Assembly (NCBI GenBank): GCA_937124965.1
Contig: CAKZLB010000055.1
Coordinates: 1-64,000 of the forward strand
Source: an uncultured Bacteroidota bacterium
GTDB taxonomy: Bacteria > Bacteroidota > Bacteroidia > NS11-12g > UBA9320
DNA: 64,000 nt
Reading direction: 5' to 3'
The notes beneath the pieces are model-generated. The model was not told where the DNA came from, ran no database searches, and worked only from the letters and a program-made list of their open reading frames with translations. Of this stretch, positions 1 to 9,173 are shown in pieces; positions within the stretch are counted from its first letter, which is position 1, and every line of letters starts with the position of its first letter. Made by a program: the position numbers and the translations under genes.

Positions 1-236
1 TCTTCGTTCAAGATCCATAACGTGTCACCCGCAAGATTCAGGGTAGACGCTTCGGGAGAACTTAAGCTGCTTAGAGATTTAGAATCTAAAATAGTTCCGT
101 CAGATAATCTGAATTTGTAAATTTTGTTTTCAGAATCTGAGATGGTAAAACATGTTTGTTGTGCTTTGGCTGAGAAATTTGCAAACGAAAGCGTGCAAAA
201 AATAGCAATAGCTAAGTAGTAGTAATTTTTTTTCAT
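1..236 (-). CDS. Secreted protein, N-terminal fragment (cut by window edge)
   Basis: The first 78 codons of a leftward gene are visible; the rest lies outside the window. It starts with a clear Sec signal peptide (lysines, then a hydrophobic stretch ending in an AKA|Q-type cleavage site). The mature part begins with short beta-strand-like segments (FTISDSENKIYKFRLSDG), a pattern seen in beta-propeller or WD-like secreted Bacteroidota proteins. That fold is inferred only from the strand rhythm, so the function is unknown. The start ATG is at 234-236. Confidence 0.75.
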   Translation of the reverse strand, partial: MKKNYYYLAIAIFCTLSFANFSAKAQQTCFTISDSENKIYKFRLSDGTILDSKSLSSLSSPEASTLNLAGDTLWILNE

Positions 237-409
237 ATCATGCGACTTTAAAATGCATACAGTGACTAGCTGTATCAACACATGATAGACAAACGCATTG
301 CCAAGTTGTTAACTACCTATTAATGAGGCGTATAAGTTTTTTTGATATTCACCCAAAGTGCTCATATCGAGAACATAGTCCCAAAAAGAGACACTCTGTG
401 CTAGTGATT

Positions 410-2104
410 TTACTGGAATAACTTAAATAAATTGATTTTCTCGTAGCTGTATTTGCCCTTCAGTTCGTCGAACAAGATTTTAGATTTTACCACACCATTT
501 TCCAAAAAGAATTCTGGATTATTTTTTTCTTTAAGTGAAAGTAAGGCTGTTTCCATTTCTTCAATACCAGTCAACTCTGGTTTGAGTCGTTCATAGTCTA
601 AAATCACACCATTTAGCTTTAACGTAACTAGGTGACTCACAATAGTTCCAGTGGTTAGCCCACGTTCATCTGCAATTTCTGCAATGTTTTTTCCCTCCTC
701 AAATAGCGCTTTGGTTTGGTCTTGGGTTAATATCTTTTTCTTTTTGGCCTCTTTAAGCTTTTTATGCTTCTTTATTTCTTTTAAATCCGTTAGACCACCA
801 CAATGTTTTATAAATGCCACATGCTGTTTGCTCCAATCCGAATCTCCAAGTGTTGACTCTGCATGACTACTTAATTCTTGAAACCGCTTATCAGCTTTGA
901 GTGCTAGTCCGTCAACTTCCAAAGCAACGTCATTGTAACCTAAAAGTCGCAAACCGTCAATATGCTTTAACCGTGATAAGGCAACATATCCCTGGCCTGT
1001 TTCAAACGTTTTTGTCAAGTCGATTTCTGCTGCGTCAAGAGTCATTCCTTGGCTTTTATGGACCGTTATTGCCCAAGCCAACCTAAGTGGTATTTGAGAA
1101 AATGACGCAAGTGTTTTTCCTGACTCATCATCTACGGACCAAACTTCAGGCTCTGCTTCAATTTCTCGTTTATCTGTAATGCGAACTAATGGGTAGCCCG
1201 TTTCGCTGCTAAAACCGACGATTGTTCCTAACGTACCATTCATGTAGCCTTTGTCATAATTGTTTTTGACAAACATTACACGTGCATTCTCTTTTAGGAC
1301 TAATGTTTCCGGTGCTAATACAGACTTTTGCAACATATCTTTTAGTCCTTGATTGCCTTTAGTCGCTGCGACAAAAACTTCTCCTTCTCCCGCTAGGGTT
1401 TCAATTTCTTGATTATTAATTCTGTCAACGTCGAAGTTATGACTATACAGCCTTGTGGGTTCTTCTCGAAACTTATTGTACACTGCTTCGTCCAAAATGG
1501 ATTTGCTAGACTGGGAAACTTCATTCCGCCTAATTTCATTTAAAATAACATTTAAGTCATTGTCGGTTTGTCTAAATTGTTCAGTTAAATAGCATACCGT
1601 TAAACGAGCATCAACCCATGATTTGCTCATAAAGGCAAACTTGTCTCGATTTGTTTCTTCGTTTTTGGTTACTGGGGGTAATTGAAAAAAATCACCAGAA
1701 AGCACGATTTGAATTCCACCAAAAGATTCGAAACTCCCTTTAATGTATGTTAGAATCTCATCAACCATTTGCAGCTGGTTTTTATGCAACATGGAGACTT
1801 CATCAATAATTAACACTTTAGCGTTAACGACATTTTTTTGAATGTACTTTTTTTCTGCAAGCTTGCGTAAGTCGAGTTGATGGATATTGTCTTTAACCCC
1901 CATACCACACCACGAATGTATGGTCTGACCATTCATGTGTGTTGCGGCGATTCCTGTACTTGCCGTTACAGCTACCGGAATTTTCCGATCTTTTAAGTAG
2001 GAAATATATTTATTTAAAACGTACGTTTTACCTGTACCTGCTGACCCTGTAAGGAATACGTTTCTACCTGACTTTAAGATGGCCAATGCCGTTTCTTGCT
2101 GCAT
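410..2104 (-). CDS. PIF1-like DNA helicase with C-terminal helix-turn-helix
   Basis: 564-residue superfamily 1B helicase. Visible motifs are Walker A (GSAGTGKT, about residue 20), Walker B (LIIDEVSM, about residue 100), a motif near GDFFQLPPV, and a UvrD_C_2/PIF1-type C-terminal motif (AWAITVHKSQGMTLD...VALSRL). These show an ATP-dependent 5'-3' helicase of the PIF1/RecD-like family, probably acting on DNA at replication forks or secondary structures. Residues about 455-510 form a helix-turn-helix domain (ALFEEGKNIAEIADERGLT), common in bacterial PIF1-like proteins and likely a DNA-docking module. It is the last gene of the cysS operon, 14 bases after the TerC gene. The exact substrate cannot be read from sequence. 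Confidence 0.88.
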   Translation of the reverse strand: MQQETALAILKSGRNVFLTGSAGTGKTYVLNKYISYLKDRKIPVAVTASTGIAATHMNGQTIHSWCGMGVKDNIHQLDLRKLAEKKYIQKNVVNAKVLIIDEVSMLHKNQLQMVDEILTYIKGSFESFGGIQIVLSGDFFQLPPVTKNEETNRDKFAFMSKSWVDARLTVCYLTEQFRQTDNDLNVILNEIRRNEVSQSSKSILDEAVYNKFREEPTRLYSHNFDVDRINNQEIETLAGEGEVFVAATKGNQGLKDMLQKSVLAPETLVLKENARVMFVKNNYDKGYMNGTLGTIVGFSSETGYPLVRITDKREIEAEPEVWSVDDESGKTLASFSQIPLRLAWAITVHKSQGMTLDAAEIDLTKTFETGQGYVALSRLKHIDGLRLLGYNDVALEVDGLALKADKRFQELSSHAESTLGDSDWSKQHVAFIKHCGGLTDLKEIKKHKKLKEAKKKKILTQDQTKALFEEGKNIAEIADERGLTTGTIVSHLVTLKLNGVILDYERLKPELTGIEEMETALLSLKEKNNPEFFLENGVVKSKILFDELKGKYSYEKINLFKLFQ

Positions 2105-2118
2105 ACATATGTGTGTTT

Positions 2119-2916
2119 TTACTTTTTACTATTTAGCTCTTTTGCTATCTTTCGTTGATATCGTCCTTGAACAATATCAATTAACACCATAATAGTAATG
2201 ATAAAATAGAAAGTAACCTTGTTCATTACGGTTATTTCTGAACCAGCAATCTCCATATGCGCTAAATGACCTCCTTCTGTTATCAGCATAATCCCAACTA
2301 CAAACAAAATAAACAACCCAAGCACTTCGTACATTCTATTACGTTGTAGAAATTCTGACACTCTATCCGCTAACCAAATCATTAAAAGTCCACCAATTAT
2401 GATGGCAGTTGCCATTACAGCAAACACTTTCGACAACGCCATTGCACTTAAAATGGAATCAAAGGAGAACACAAGGTTCATTAACACAATCCAAAAAATT
2501 ACTTGCGCAGCTGTTTTAGGTTTTTGAGGTTTGACTTCTTCCGTATCATCTTTTAAACCCATCATGTGCCATATCTCCTTGATGGCAGTATATAAAATGA
2601 ACATACCACCAATTAGAACGATAAGACTATGAATATTAAAATGACCAACAAATATGCCTTCCATATCTATGTCTAAAATTGGCTCCCTAACCATTTCGAC
2701 AACAGACATTAATACAAATAGAAGGATGATACGAAAGCCAACGGCGAGAGCGATCCCCGTTTTTCGCACCATGCTTTGTTTTTCGGCTGGAGCTTTTTGT
2801 GATTCTAATGATATATATAATAAGTTATCAAAGCCTAAAACCGCTTGCAGCATAACAAGTAGAATTAAATCACCCAAATTTTCTAAGGTAAAAATGGAAA
2901 GCATTACAGTATTCAT
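2119..2916 (-). CDS. TerC-family integral membrane protein
   Basis: 265-residue polytopic inner-membrane protein with about seven hydrophobic segments. The paired acidic motifs inside membrane helices, GFDNLLYI near residue 30 and FSFDSILSAM near residue 150, are the hallmark of the TerC family. That family is linked to metal-ion (especially manganese) export and to tellurite-resistance operons. No tellurite-resistance neighbours are present, so a role in metal homeostasis or in metalation of exported proteins is more likely; this is inference from the family. It lies in the cysS operon, 27 bases after the M28-family lipoprotein gene. Confidence 0.88.
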   Translation of the reverse strand: MNTVMLSIFTLENLGDLILLVMLQAVLGFDNLLYISLESQKAPAEKQSMVRKTGIALAVGFRIILLFVLMSVVEMVREPILDIDMEGIFVGHFNIHSLIVLIGGMFILYTAIKEIWHMMGLKDDTEEVKPQKPKTAAQVIFWIVLMNLVFSFDSILSAMALSKVFAVMATAIIIGGLLMIWLADRVSEFLQRNRMYEVLGLFILFVVGIMLITEGGHLAHMEIAGSEITVMNKVTFYFIITIMVLIDIVQGRYQRKIAKELNSKK

Positions 2917-2943
2917 AGAATATTATTTTTAGTAATAGTCAAA

Positions 2944-3915
2944 TTAAAGTTTGTTAATTACAACATGGAGTACCGTGTGTCCAACGGCCTTCAAGGTATT
3001 TTTATCTATCGCACTCATGTTGTCAGATTGTTTGTGCCAATGCTCAGGAAAATGGTTTTGTGTATTTAAATCGTAGTGGATTATGTCGATTGTTGGAATG
3101 CCACCAAAACTTGCCATATACACGTGGTCATCAGTAATGATTCCACCTGGTATGTTTAAGAAGTAAGCCCCATAACCCAAAGATTGTCCAGTTTCCCATG
3201 TTTTTAATAATAGGTTTTGATTGTATTGGACCGAATGACCTTCGAGCGCGAAGGTGGCATTCGGTGCTCCAACCATATCTAATAGGATTCCATTTTGTGC
3301 CACATAACCTTCTTCCAATGCATTACTCGCCCAATGTTGCGAACCAATACACCATGTGTCTGGATTCCCACCACTTGTTCCTCCATCTTCTTGATCGAAA
3401 AAGATAATATCGATACCCAAATCTGGCTGGAGTGCCTTAACTTGCCTCGCGATTTCTAACAGCACACCAACACCACTGGCGCCGTCGTTTGCGCCATCGG
3501 CAGGTTTGTCTGTAATTTCAAGGTCTTCATCAGACTGTGGTCGAGTGTCCCAATGAGCTGCCAACAAAACTCTCTTTTTACTAGAAGCATTGAAACGCCC
3601 CATTATGTTAAACACTTGGTACGTTTTTTTTGCCGCATCTTGGTGAGACCCTTGCATGATGTAAGAAGTATCACAAAACTCCGCTAACTTATTTTTTAAA
3701 TATACCATTGTCTGCTGATGAGCAGCAGTTCCAGGTACACGTGGTCCAAATGAAACTTGTCTCTCTACATAAGAGTAGGCCGAGTCTGCATCAAACGAAA
3801 CAGTGATTGTTGGTTTAGGTTTTGGTGGATCTGGATTCTTGGGTGGTTTTGAATCGGATTTACACGCGGATAAACCTATTGTGGCTAAAAGAATTAAATA
3901 AAAAAATTGTTTCAT
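2944..3915 (-). CDS. M28-family lipoprotein, probable glutaminyl-peptide cyclotransferase
   Basis: 323-residue lipoprotein: the lipobox LSAC puts the lipidated cysteine at residue 18, followed by a Lys/Pro-rich linker. The catalytic domain has the M28 metal-binding pattern: AAHWDTRP (His121), DGANDGASG (Asp144), FFDQEDGG (Glu176) and a late His in TDDHVYM (His264). The single Asp/Glu/His zinc set plus the DTWCIGSQHWA segment resembles glutaminyl cyclases of the M28 fold, such as the Porphyromonas gingivalis enzyme, which turn N-terminal Gln of exported proteins into pyroglutamate. An aminopeptidase is the alternative. Its start overlaps the cysS stop by one base (TAATG), so the two are translationally coupled. 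Confidence 0.8.
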   Translation of the reverse strand: MKQFFYLILLATIGLSACKSDSKPPKNPDPPKPKPTITVSFDADSAYSYVERQVSFGPRVPGTAAHQQTMVYLKNKLAEFCDTSYIMQGSHQDAAKKTYQVFNIMGRFNASSKKRVLLAAHWDTRPQSDEDLEITDKPADGANDGASGVGVLLEIARQVKALQPDLGIDIIFFDQEDGGTSGGNPDTWCIGSQHWASNALEEGYVAQNGILLDMVGAPNATFALEGHSVQYNQNLLLKTWETGQSLGYGAYFLNIPGGIITDDHVYMASFGGIPTIDIIHYDLNTQNHFPEHWHKQSDNMSAIDKNTLKAVGHTVLHVVINKL

Positions 3916-5375
3916 TAAATGGGAGTATAGGTTGTTCCGTCTTTTCCGTCTTTTATTTCAAATCCAATCGCTTTTAGTCTATCGCGAATAGAATCAGACA
4001 TCGCATAGTTTTTATCTAGTTTGGCTTGTTGTCTTAATTCTAAGGCAAACTGTACTAATCCGTCTATAGTTTCTGTTCCATCGGAAGTTGCTTCGTTTTT
4101 CAAACCTAGTACATCAATAACGAATTTGTGTATAGTTTCGATAAAACGTATTTTGTCTGCTTCAGTTATCGTTTCCTTTTTATCAACGATTAAGTTGGTC
4201 CATTTAACGGCTTCGAACAAATGAGCAATGGCAATTGGAGAATTAAAGTCATCGTTCATTGCTCCATATAAACGAGCAATCAAATCATCGACATCAACAC
4301 TCGAAGAATCCGAAGTTGGTAAATCTGACATTGTGTCTAGCGCTACCATTAATCGCTTCAACCCTTTTTCTGCTGCTTGCAGTGCTTCATTACTAAAGTC
4401 TAATGTGCTTCTGTAGTGTGCTTGAAGCATAAAGAACCGTATTGTCATTGCGCTGTATGACTGAGTTAACAACGGGTGATCGCCTGTTAGCATTTCACGT
4501 GGAGTAACACCAGTACCTTCACTTTTAGCCATTTTTTTACCATTAAAAGTGAGCATATTCGTATGCAACCAATACTTAACTGGTTCTTCGTCGTAACCAG
4601 CTTTGTTTTGAGCAATTTCACATTCGTGATGTGGGAACTTTAAATCCATTCCTCCTCCATGAATGTCAAATTGTTTACCCAAGTATTTGGTACTCATGAC
4701 CGAACATTCTAAATGCCAGCCTGGAAAACCAACACTCCAAGGAGAATTCCATTTCATGATGTGTTGTGGTTCAGCTTTTTTCCATAATGCAAAATCAGCA
4801 GGATGCTTTTTATCACTTTGCCCATCTAACTCACGGGTGTTCGATAATAACTCGTCAACATTTCTACCAGAAAGCTCCCCATAATTATGACTCTCACTAT
4901 ATTTTAAAACATCAAAATATACAGACCCGTTTGATTCATAGGCAAGTCCCTTGTCAACAATGGTTTGAATAAGCTCAATTTGTTCAATAAGATGACCTGT
5001 TGCAGTGGGTTCAATGCTTGGAGGTAATGCGTTAAACTTTTCCATGGTTTGATGGAAATCGACTGTGTATCTCTGAACGACTTCCATTGGCTCAATATTT
5101 TCTAATCGTGCCTTTTTAGAAATTTTATCTTCAGATGTATCATCTAATAAGTGCCCAACATCCGTAATGTTCCGTACATACCGAACCTTATACCCTAAAT
5201 GGAGTAAGTACCGATAAATTAAATCAAACGAGGTGAATGTTCTAACATTCCCTATGTGCACTTCGCTATATACTGTTGGTCCACAAACATACAAACCCAC
5301 AAATGGCGGATTTATTGGTTCAAATCTTTCTATTGCTCGATTTTTAGTGTTGTAAACCTTAAGCTCTGTTTGCAT
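3915..5375 (-). CDS. cysS: Cysteinyl-tRNA synthetase
   Basis: 486 residues, the normal size for class I CysRS. It charges tRNA-Cys with cysteine in the cytoplasm. The sequence shows the zinc-ligand cysteine and signature HIGH variant ([13 protein letters not shown], residues 31-43), the family-typical [11 protein letters not shown] zinc-binding region, and the KMSKS loop as KMAKSEG. It is the first gene of a four-gene leftward operon. A TATCTTTG box ends four bases before the ATG, so the transcript should start at or next to the start codon. Confidence 0.97.
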   Translation of the reverse strand: MQTELKVYNTKNRAIERFEPINPPFVGLYVCGPTVYSEVHIGNVRTFTSFDLIYRYLLHLGYKVRYVRNITDVGHLLDDTSEDKISKKARLENIEPMEVVQRYTVDFHQTMEKFNALPPSIEPTATGHLIEQIELIQTIVDKGLAYESNGSVYFDVLKYSESHNYGELSGRNVDELLSNTRELDGQSDKKHPADFALWKKAEPQHIMKWNSPWSVGFPGWHLECSVMSTKYLGKQFDIHGGGMDLKFPHHECEIAQNKAGYDEEPVKYWLHTNMLTFNGKKMAKSEGTGVTPREMLTGDHPLLTQSYSAMTIRFFMLQAHYRSTLDFSNEALQAAEKGLKRLMVALDTMSDLPTSDSSSVDVDDLIARLYGAMNDDFNSPIAIAHLFEAVKWTNLIVDKKETITEADKIRFIETIHKFVIDVLGLKNEATSDGTETIDGLVQFALELRQQAKLDKNYAMSDSIRDRLKAIGFEIKDGKDGTTYTPI

Positions 5376-5726
5376 AGAGCAAAGATATATAAACCCATTA
5401 AACCCGAAATGACTAATAGTATTATGGGGTTGATTTTCTATCGAATATTGTAGATTTAGGACATCGATGTATGAATCTCAATTAAAACAGTGAAAACTCA
5501 GATCAAACAACATATTTTTAGTAAGACGGTTGTAAAAATCATAAATTGGTAACTTCATAATATACTGACGGTGACCCATTAAACCCAAAAAGTGTTTAGT
5601 ATAACATACAATATCTGTAAAGTCAAAAAAATGTAATACGTTGCAAAACAGAGGGTTAAGTTTTGAGGTTCGTTGGGAATAAGAGTTGAATTACTCAATT
5701 CAATTATACACTTAAAGATATACATT
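5376..5726. other. Intergenic region between cysS and the DUF4476 gene
   Basis: About 350 bases separate two divergent genes. The left end holds the cysS -7 box. The right end has TTG (5686-5688) 18 bases before TACACTTA (5707-5714), a possible promoter for the DUF4476 gene, and an inverted repeat TTGAAT-N6-ATTCAA (5686-5703). I see no RNA gene and no convincing ORF in the rest; reading frames there lack a plausible start or protein-like composition. Confidence 0.5.
5380..5387 (-). promoter_or_regulatory. -7 promoter element of cysS operon
   Basis: On the minus strand TATCTTTG matches the Bacteroidota -7 consensus TAnnTTTG exactly and ends four bases before the cysS ATG, which implies a leaderless or nearly leaderless transcript. 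There is no clean TTG at the expected -33 position. Confidence 0.45.
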
Positions 5727-6446
5727 ATGAAAACAGCTATTACTCTTATTACATTTTTGGCCTTAAGCCTATTTGGTCCTGAGGCATCAGCAGTTACAAA
5801 TTCGAAGCTGCACCTAAACCTTTTTAACGATGGCGACTTTGTTGTTGTAGTCGATGGAGTTCGATATACCGATGTTAGGGGAGGTTTAGACATTCACAAC
5901 TTACGAGCAGGAACTCACCAAGTTCGGATTGTAGAAGTATTTCGTGGCCGAGGCAAAAGAGGTCAACAAGGGCGTGAAGTTCTTTACAATGGGTCTGTAA
6001 ATATTCCATTTCGCTCTGCAGTTTTTGCTAGACTTACCAACGATTTTAGGTTAAGAGTTACGGAGGTAAAGAAACTTCAACAGCCAGTACAACGAAGACC
6101 AGTGTACAGAAACAATCGCGGCAATCGAAATAATGGTGGAGGATACAATGCATTTCTGGCTACTAAAAATAGAATGATTCAAGAGCCATTCGACAGAAAT
6201 AGACTCCAAATTGCAAAACAGTTCGTAAGAACAAGAAATGTTACAAGTGCTGAAGTTGCTCAATTAATGAGAACCATGAGTTTTGATCGTTCAAAAGTAG
6301 CATTGGCCAAATTTGCATACCCATTTACAATCGATCAACACAATTACAGACAAGTAAACCGAAGTTTCACATTCGACTCAAGTGTTCGAGAACTAAACAG
6401 GTTTTTACTAAATCAACAACCACGATCAAGAAATCGTAGACGATAA
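5727..6446 (+). CDS. Secreted DUF4476-domain protein
   Basis: 239 residues from the ATG at 5727; the longer frame from 5673 would put 18 unrelated residues before a perfect signal peptide (MKTAITLITFLALSLF...). The middle part resembles a PEGA-like beta domain (VVVVDGVRYTDVRGGLDIHNLRAGTHQVRIVEV), and an Arg/Asn-rich linker (RRPVYRNNRGNRNNGGG) follows. The C-terminal 90 residues (NRLQIAKQFVRTRNVTSAEV...FDRSKVALAKFAYP) match the DUF4476 pattern, frequent in Bacteroidota periplasmic proteins and without known function. The gene is monocistronic, closed by a strong terminator. Confidence 0.8.
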   Translation: MKTAITLITFLALSLFGPEASAVTNSKLHLNLFNDGDFVVVVDGVRYTDVRGGLDIHNLRAGTHQVRIVEVFRGRGKRGQQGREVLYNGSVNIPFRSAVFARLTNDFRLRVTEVKKLQQPVQRRPVYRNNRGNRNNGGGYNAFLATKNRMIQEPFDRNRLQIAKQFVRTRNVTSAEVAQLMRTMSFDRSKVALAKFAYPFTIDQHNYRQVNRSFTFDSSVRELNRFLLNQQPRSRNRRR

Positions 6447-6470
6447 ATACTTAAATACGTTTTACTTTGA

Positions 6471-6501
6471 AAAGCAGCCTTCGAAAAGGGCTGCTTTTTT
6501 A
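6471..6501 (+). terminator. Rho-independent terminator after DUF4476 gene
   Basis: A 9-bp stem, AAAGCAGCC (6471-6479) with GGCTGCTTT (6489-6497), is followed by a T-run. It lies 24 bases after the stop. Confidence 0.85.
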
Positions 6502-6525
6502 TTGGCACAACCTATCTAACGGATA

Positions 6526-8634
6526 ATGCAAATAATCCGTAAACTTGCAGAATCGATGAAACAGGCAAAATACGTATCCATAAAACGAAGTCCGGTAGGA
6601 ATTGAAATCATGAAAAAGGCCTATAAAAGCATGTGCGAAAGTCGTGCGATGGCTGCTATTTATGAAGAAAACAGACCAATAACAAAGTACGTTCATTCAA
6701 CCTCTAAGGGTCATGAAGCGATACAGTTGGCAACAGCCTATTTACTTCAATCACAAGATTGGGTCGCACCTTATTATCGGGATGAATCGTTGTTATTGGG
6801 TATAGGTATGAAACCATATGAGCTAATGCTACAATTGCTCGCAAAAGCTAATGACCCATTTTCTGGAGGTAGATCGTATTACTCGCACCCTTCGCTTCAT
6901 CGAGAAGGAATGCCCAAAATGGCACATCAAAGTAGTGCAACAGGTATGCAAGCTATTCCGACTACAGGAATTGCTCATGGTCTAAAATACAAAGAACAGC
7001 AAGGTCTATTAGAAACGGAAAACCCGATAGTGGTTTGCTCAATTGGAGATGGATCAATGACGGAGGGAGAAGTAAGTGAAGCATTGCAAATGGCCGTACT
7101 TCATCAACTTCCAATTTTGTACTTGGTTCAAGACAACGATTGGGGTATTTCAGCAAGTGGTGATGAAATGCGTGCAATGGACGCCTTCGAATTCGCTAAA
7201 GGTTTTAAAGGGTTAAAAACTGCTCGATTAAATGGGTCAGACTTTCCTGCATGTTATGATGGAATGGTAAAGGCGACGTCGTGGGTTCGTGAACATAGAG
7301 CACCGATGTTGGTGCACGCAAAAGTTCCTTTGTTGGGACATCATACTAGTGGTGTTAGAAGCGAATGGTATCGAGATGATTTGGAGGAAGACCTTAAAGA
7401 TGATCCATTTCCAATGTTACGAGAGGTGTTGACTGAAATGGGTGTTTCGGAATCTGAATTAGATACAACACAAGAGGAGGCAATAGCCTTTATTAAAGAA
7501 GAATTTAATAAAGCAGTTAATGCTGAAGATCCTGCGGATGAAACTTTAACAAATCATGTATTGGCTCCAACACCAATCACAGAAGAAGTTGGACAACGAA
7601 GCCCAGAAGGAGCTGAAACTATTATGATGGTAGATGCTGCACTGTTTGCCATGGATGAAATCTTAAAAACACATCCGGAAGCTCTGCTTTATGGCCAAGA
7701 TGTTGGAATTCGTTTGGGTGGCGTTTTTAGAGAAGCAGCAACATTGGCACAGAAATATGGGAAAGATCGGGTTTTTAACACACCGATTCAGGAAGCATAT
7801 ATTGTTGGATCTACAGCCGGTTTTAGCGCTGTGGGTTGCAAACCAGTGGTTGAGATACAGTTTGCCGATTACATTTGGCCTGGGGTTAATCAACTTGTTA
7901 CCGAGTTGAGTAAGTCTGGTTATTTGAGCGGTGGAAAGTTTCATGTGCAAAGTGTGATTCGTGTGCCAACTGGAGCGTATGGCGGTGGTGGACCATATCA
8001 TTCTGGAACCAATGAAAGCAGCATTTTGCCAATTAAAGGAATTAAAATCGTTTATCCGAGTAACGCAGCTGATATGAAAGGATTGATGAAGGCGGCATTT
8101 TACGACCCAAATCCTGTTGTGATGTTTGAGCACAAAGGAATTTATTGGAGTAAAGTCCCAGGAACCGAAGATGCAAAGACTCCAGAACCTAGTGATGATT
8201 ACATGATTCCATTAGGCAAGGCTAGAATAGCTTATTCAGCATCGGAAGAAGCTATTGAAAACGGCGAATCTGTTGGAGTAATAACATACGGAATGGGCGT
8301 TTATTGGGCAAAAGCGGCTGCCAAACAGTTCAATAATCAAATCGAGATTTTGGATCTGCGAACCTTGAGCCCATGTGATGATGAGGCTATTTATGAGCAA
8401 GCTAGAAAACACGGAAAAATCTTAGTATTAACAGAAGAAACGGTTACAAACTCATTTGCACAAGCAATTGCGGGAAGAATTTCGAGCAACTGTTTCGAAA
8501 ATCTCGACGCACCAGTTCAGGTACTTGGCAGTATCGACACACCAGCGGTTCCATTAAATATGGGACTGGAGAAAGTAATGCTACCAAATGGAGAAAAGGT
8601 TGCAGCTGCCTTAACGGAGCTTCTGGAATATTAG
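6526..8634 (+). CDS. 2-oxoacid dehydrogenase E1, fused alpha and beta subunits
   Basis: 702-residue fusion of the two E1 chains of a thiamine-diphosphate-dependent 2-oxoacid dehydrogenase. The alpha part (about residues 25-330) carries the TPP motif GDGSMTEGEVSEAL...QDNDWGIS. The beta part (about 360-700) carries YGQDVGIRLGGVFREA, NTPIQEAYIVGSTAGF and a C-terminal transketolase domain (LGSIDTPAVPLN). The alpha-beta order and YYRDESLLLGIG segment fit branched-chain (2-oxoisovalerate) enzymes best, which feed branched-chain acyl-CoA into lipid synthesis; pyruvate is a possible alternative substrate. E2 and E3 are not in the window. The start may be 6526 or the in-frame ATG at 6556, which follows a TAAACTTG box closely. 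Confidence 0.85.
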   Translation: MQIIRKLAESMKQAKYVSIKRSPVGIEIMKKAYKSMCESRAMAAIYEENRPITKYVHSTSKGHEAIQLATAYLLQSQDWVAPYYRDESLLLGIGMKPYELMLQLLAKANDPFSGGRSYYSHPSLHREGMPKMAHQSSATGMQAIPTTGIAHGLKYKEQQGLLETENPIVVCSIGDGSMTEGEVSEALQMAVLHQLPILYLVQDNDWGISASGDEMRAMDAFEFAKGFKGLKTARLNGSDFPACYDGMVKATSWVREHRAPMLVHAKVPLLGHHTSGVRSEWYRDDLEEDLKDDPFPMLREVLTEMGVSESELDTTQEEAIAFIKEEFNKAVNAEDPADETLTNHVLAPTPITEEVGQRSPEGAETIMMVDAALFAMDEILKTHPEALLYGQDVGIRLGGVFREAATLAQKYGKDRVFNTPIQEAYIVGSTAGFSAVGCKPVVEIQFADYIWPGVNQLVTELSKSGYLSGGKFHVQSVIRVPTGAYGGGGPYHSGTNESSILPIKGIKIVYPSNAADMKGLMKAAFYDPNPVVMFEHKGIYWSKVPGTEDAKTPEPSDDYMIPLGKARIAYSASEEAIENGESVGVITYGMGVYWAKAAAKQFNNQIEILDLRTLSPCDDEAIYEQARKHGKILVLTEETVTNSFAQAIAGRISSNCFENLDAPVQVLGSIDTPAVPLNMGLEKVMLPNGEKVAAALTELLEY

Positions 8635-8661
8635 TCAAACTTCTAAATTTTAGTTATTTTT

Positions 8662-8683
8662 CATGTGTTATTAATAGCACATG
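8662..8683 (+). promoter_or_regulatory. Hairpin enclosing the start codon of the Mpo1-like gene
   Basis: CATGTGTTA (8662-8670) pairs with TAGCACATG (8675-8683), including one G-U pair, with loop TTAA. The start ATG at 8681-8683 forms the end of the 3' arm, so in a read-through transcript the start codon would be base-paired. Confidence 0.45.
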
Positions 8684-9157
8684 AGATCGATTCAGCAACT
8701 TTTAGATATATATGGTGAAAGCCATCAAAACAGCACGAACAAACTAATTCATTGGGTTTGTGTTCCAGCAATATTTTTCAGTCTTGTTGGGTTATTATTC
8801 TCCATTCCTCTTACTTCTTCGGTTGAAAAAACAATGTGGTTAAACTTAGGTACGCCGGCACTAATTGCAGCTTTAGTTTATTATTTCCTGTTGTCAAAAC
8901 CTATGACTATTGGCTTTGTTTTGTGGGGCCTTTTTTGCCTCTGGGGTAATGGAGTGATTTTTCGATTGGTCGATTTCAGTAACTCGACATTAGCTTTAGT
9001 AAGTTTTGGAATTTTTGCAGTTGCTTGGGTGTTTCAGTTTGTCGGTCACAAAATTGAAGGGAGGAAACCATCTTTTTTAGAAGACCTTCAGTTCTTATTG
9101 ATTGGACCAGCATGGTTGATGAGTTTTATTCTGAAAAAACTAAAGGTTAAATACTAA
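8681..9157 (+). CDS. Mpo1/DUF962-family membrane protein
   Basis: 158 residues with about four transmembrane segments. The N-terminal signature (YGESHQNSTNKLIHWVCVPA) and the late motif FVGHKIEGRKPSFLEDLQFLLIGP match the Mpo1-like (DUF962, YGL010w-like) family. Yeast Mpo1 is an iron-dependent dioxygenase that shortens 2-hydroxy fatty acids by alpha-oxidation, and its histidines are conserved here in the same motifs. A role in hydroxy-fatty-acid turnover is plausible because Bacteroidota make 2- and 3-hydroxy fatty acids, but this is inference. The start ATG lies in a hairpin. It follows the E1 gene by 46 bases. Confidence 0.8.
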   Translation: MRSIQQLLDIYGESHQNSTNKLIHWVCVPAIFFSLVGLLFSIPLTSSVEKTMWLNLGTPALIAALVYYFLLSKPMTIGFVLWGLFCLWGNGVIFRLVDFSNSTLALVSFGIFAVAWVFQFVGHKIEGRKPSFLEDLQFLLIGPAWLMSFILKKLKVKY

Positions 9158-9173
9158 ATCTGTTATTTACCTG

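Noticed and set aside
7663-8133. 156-residue frame on the minus strand inside the E1 gene
   Set aside because: Antisense shadow of a strongly conserved coding region.
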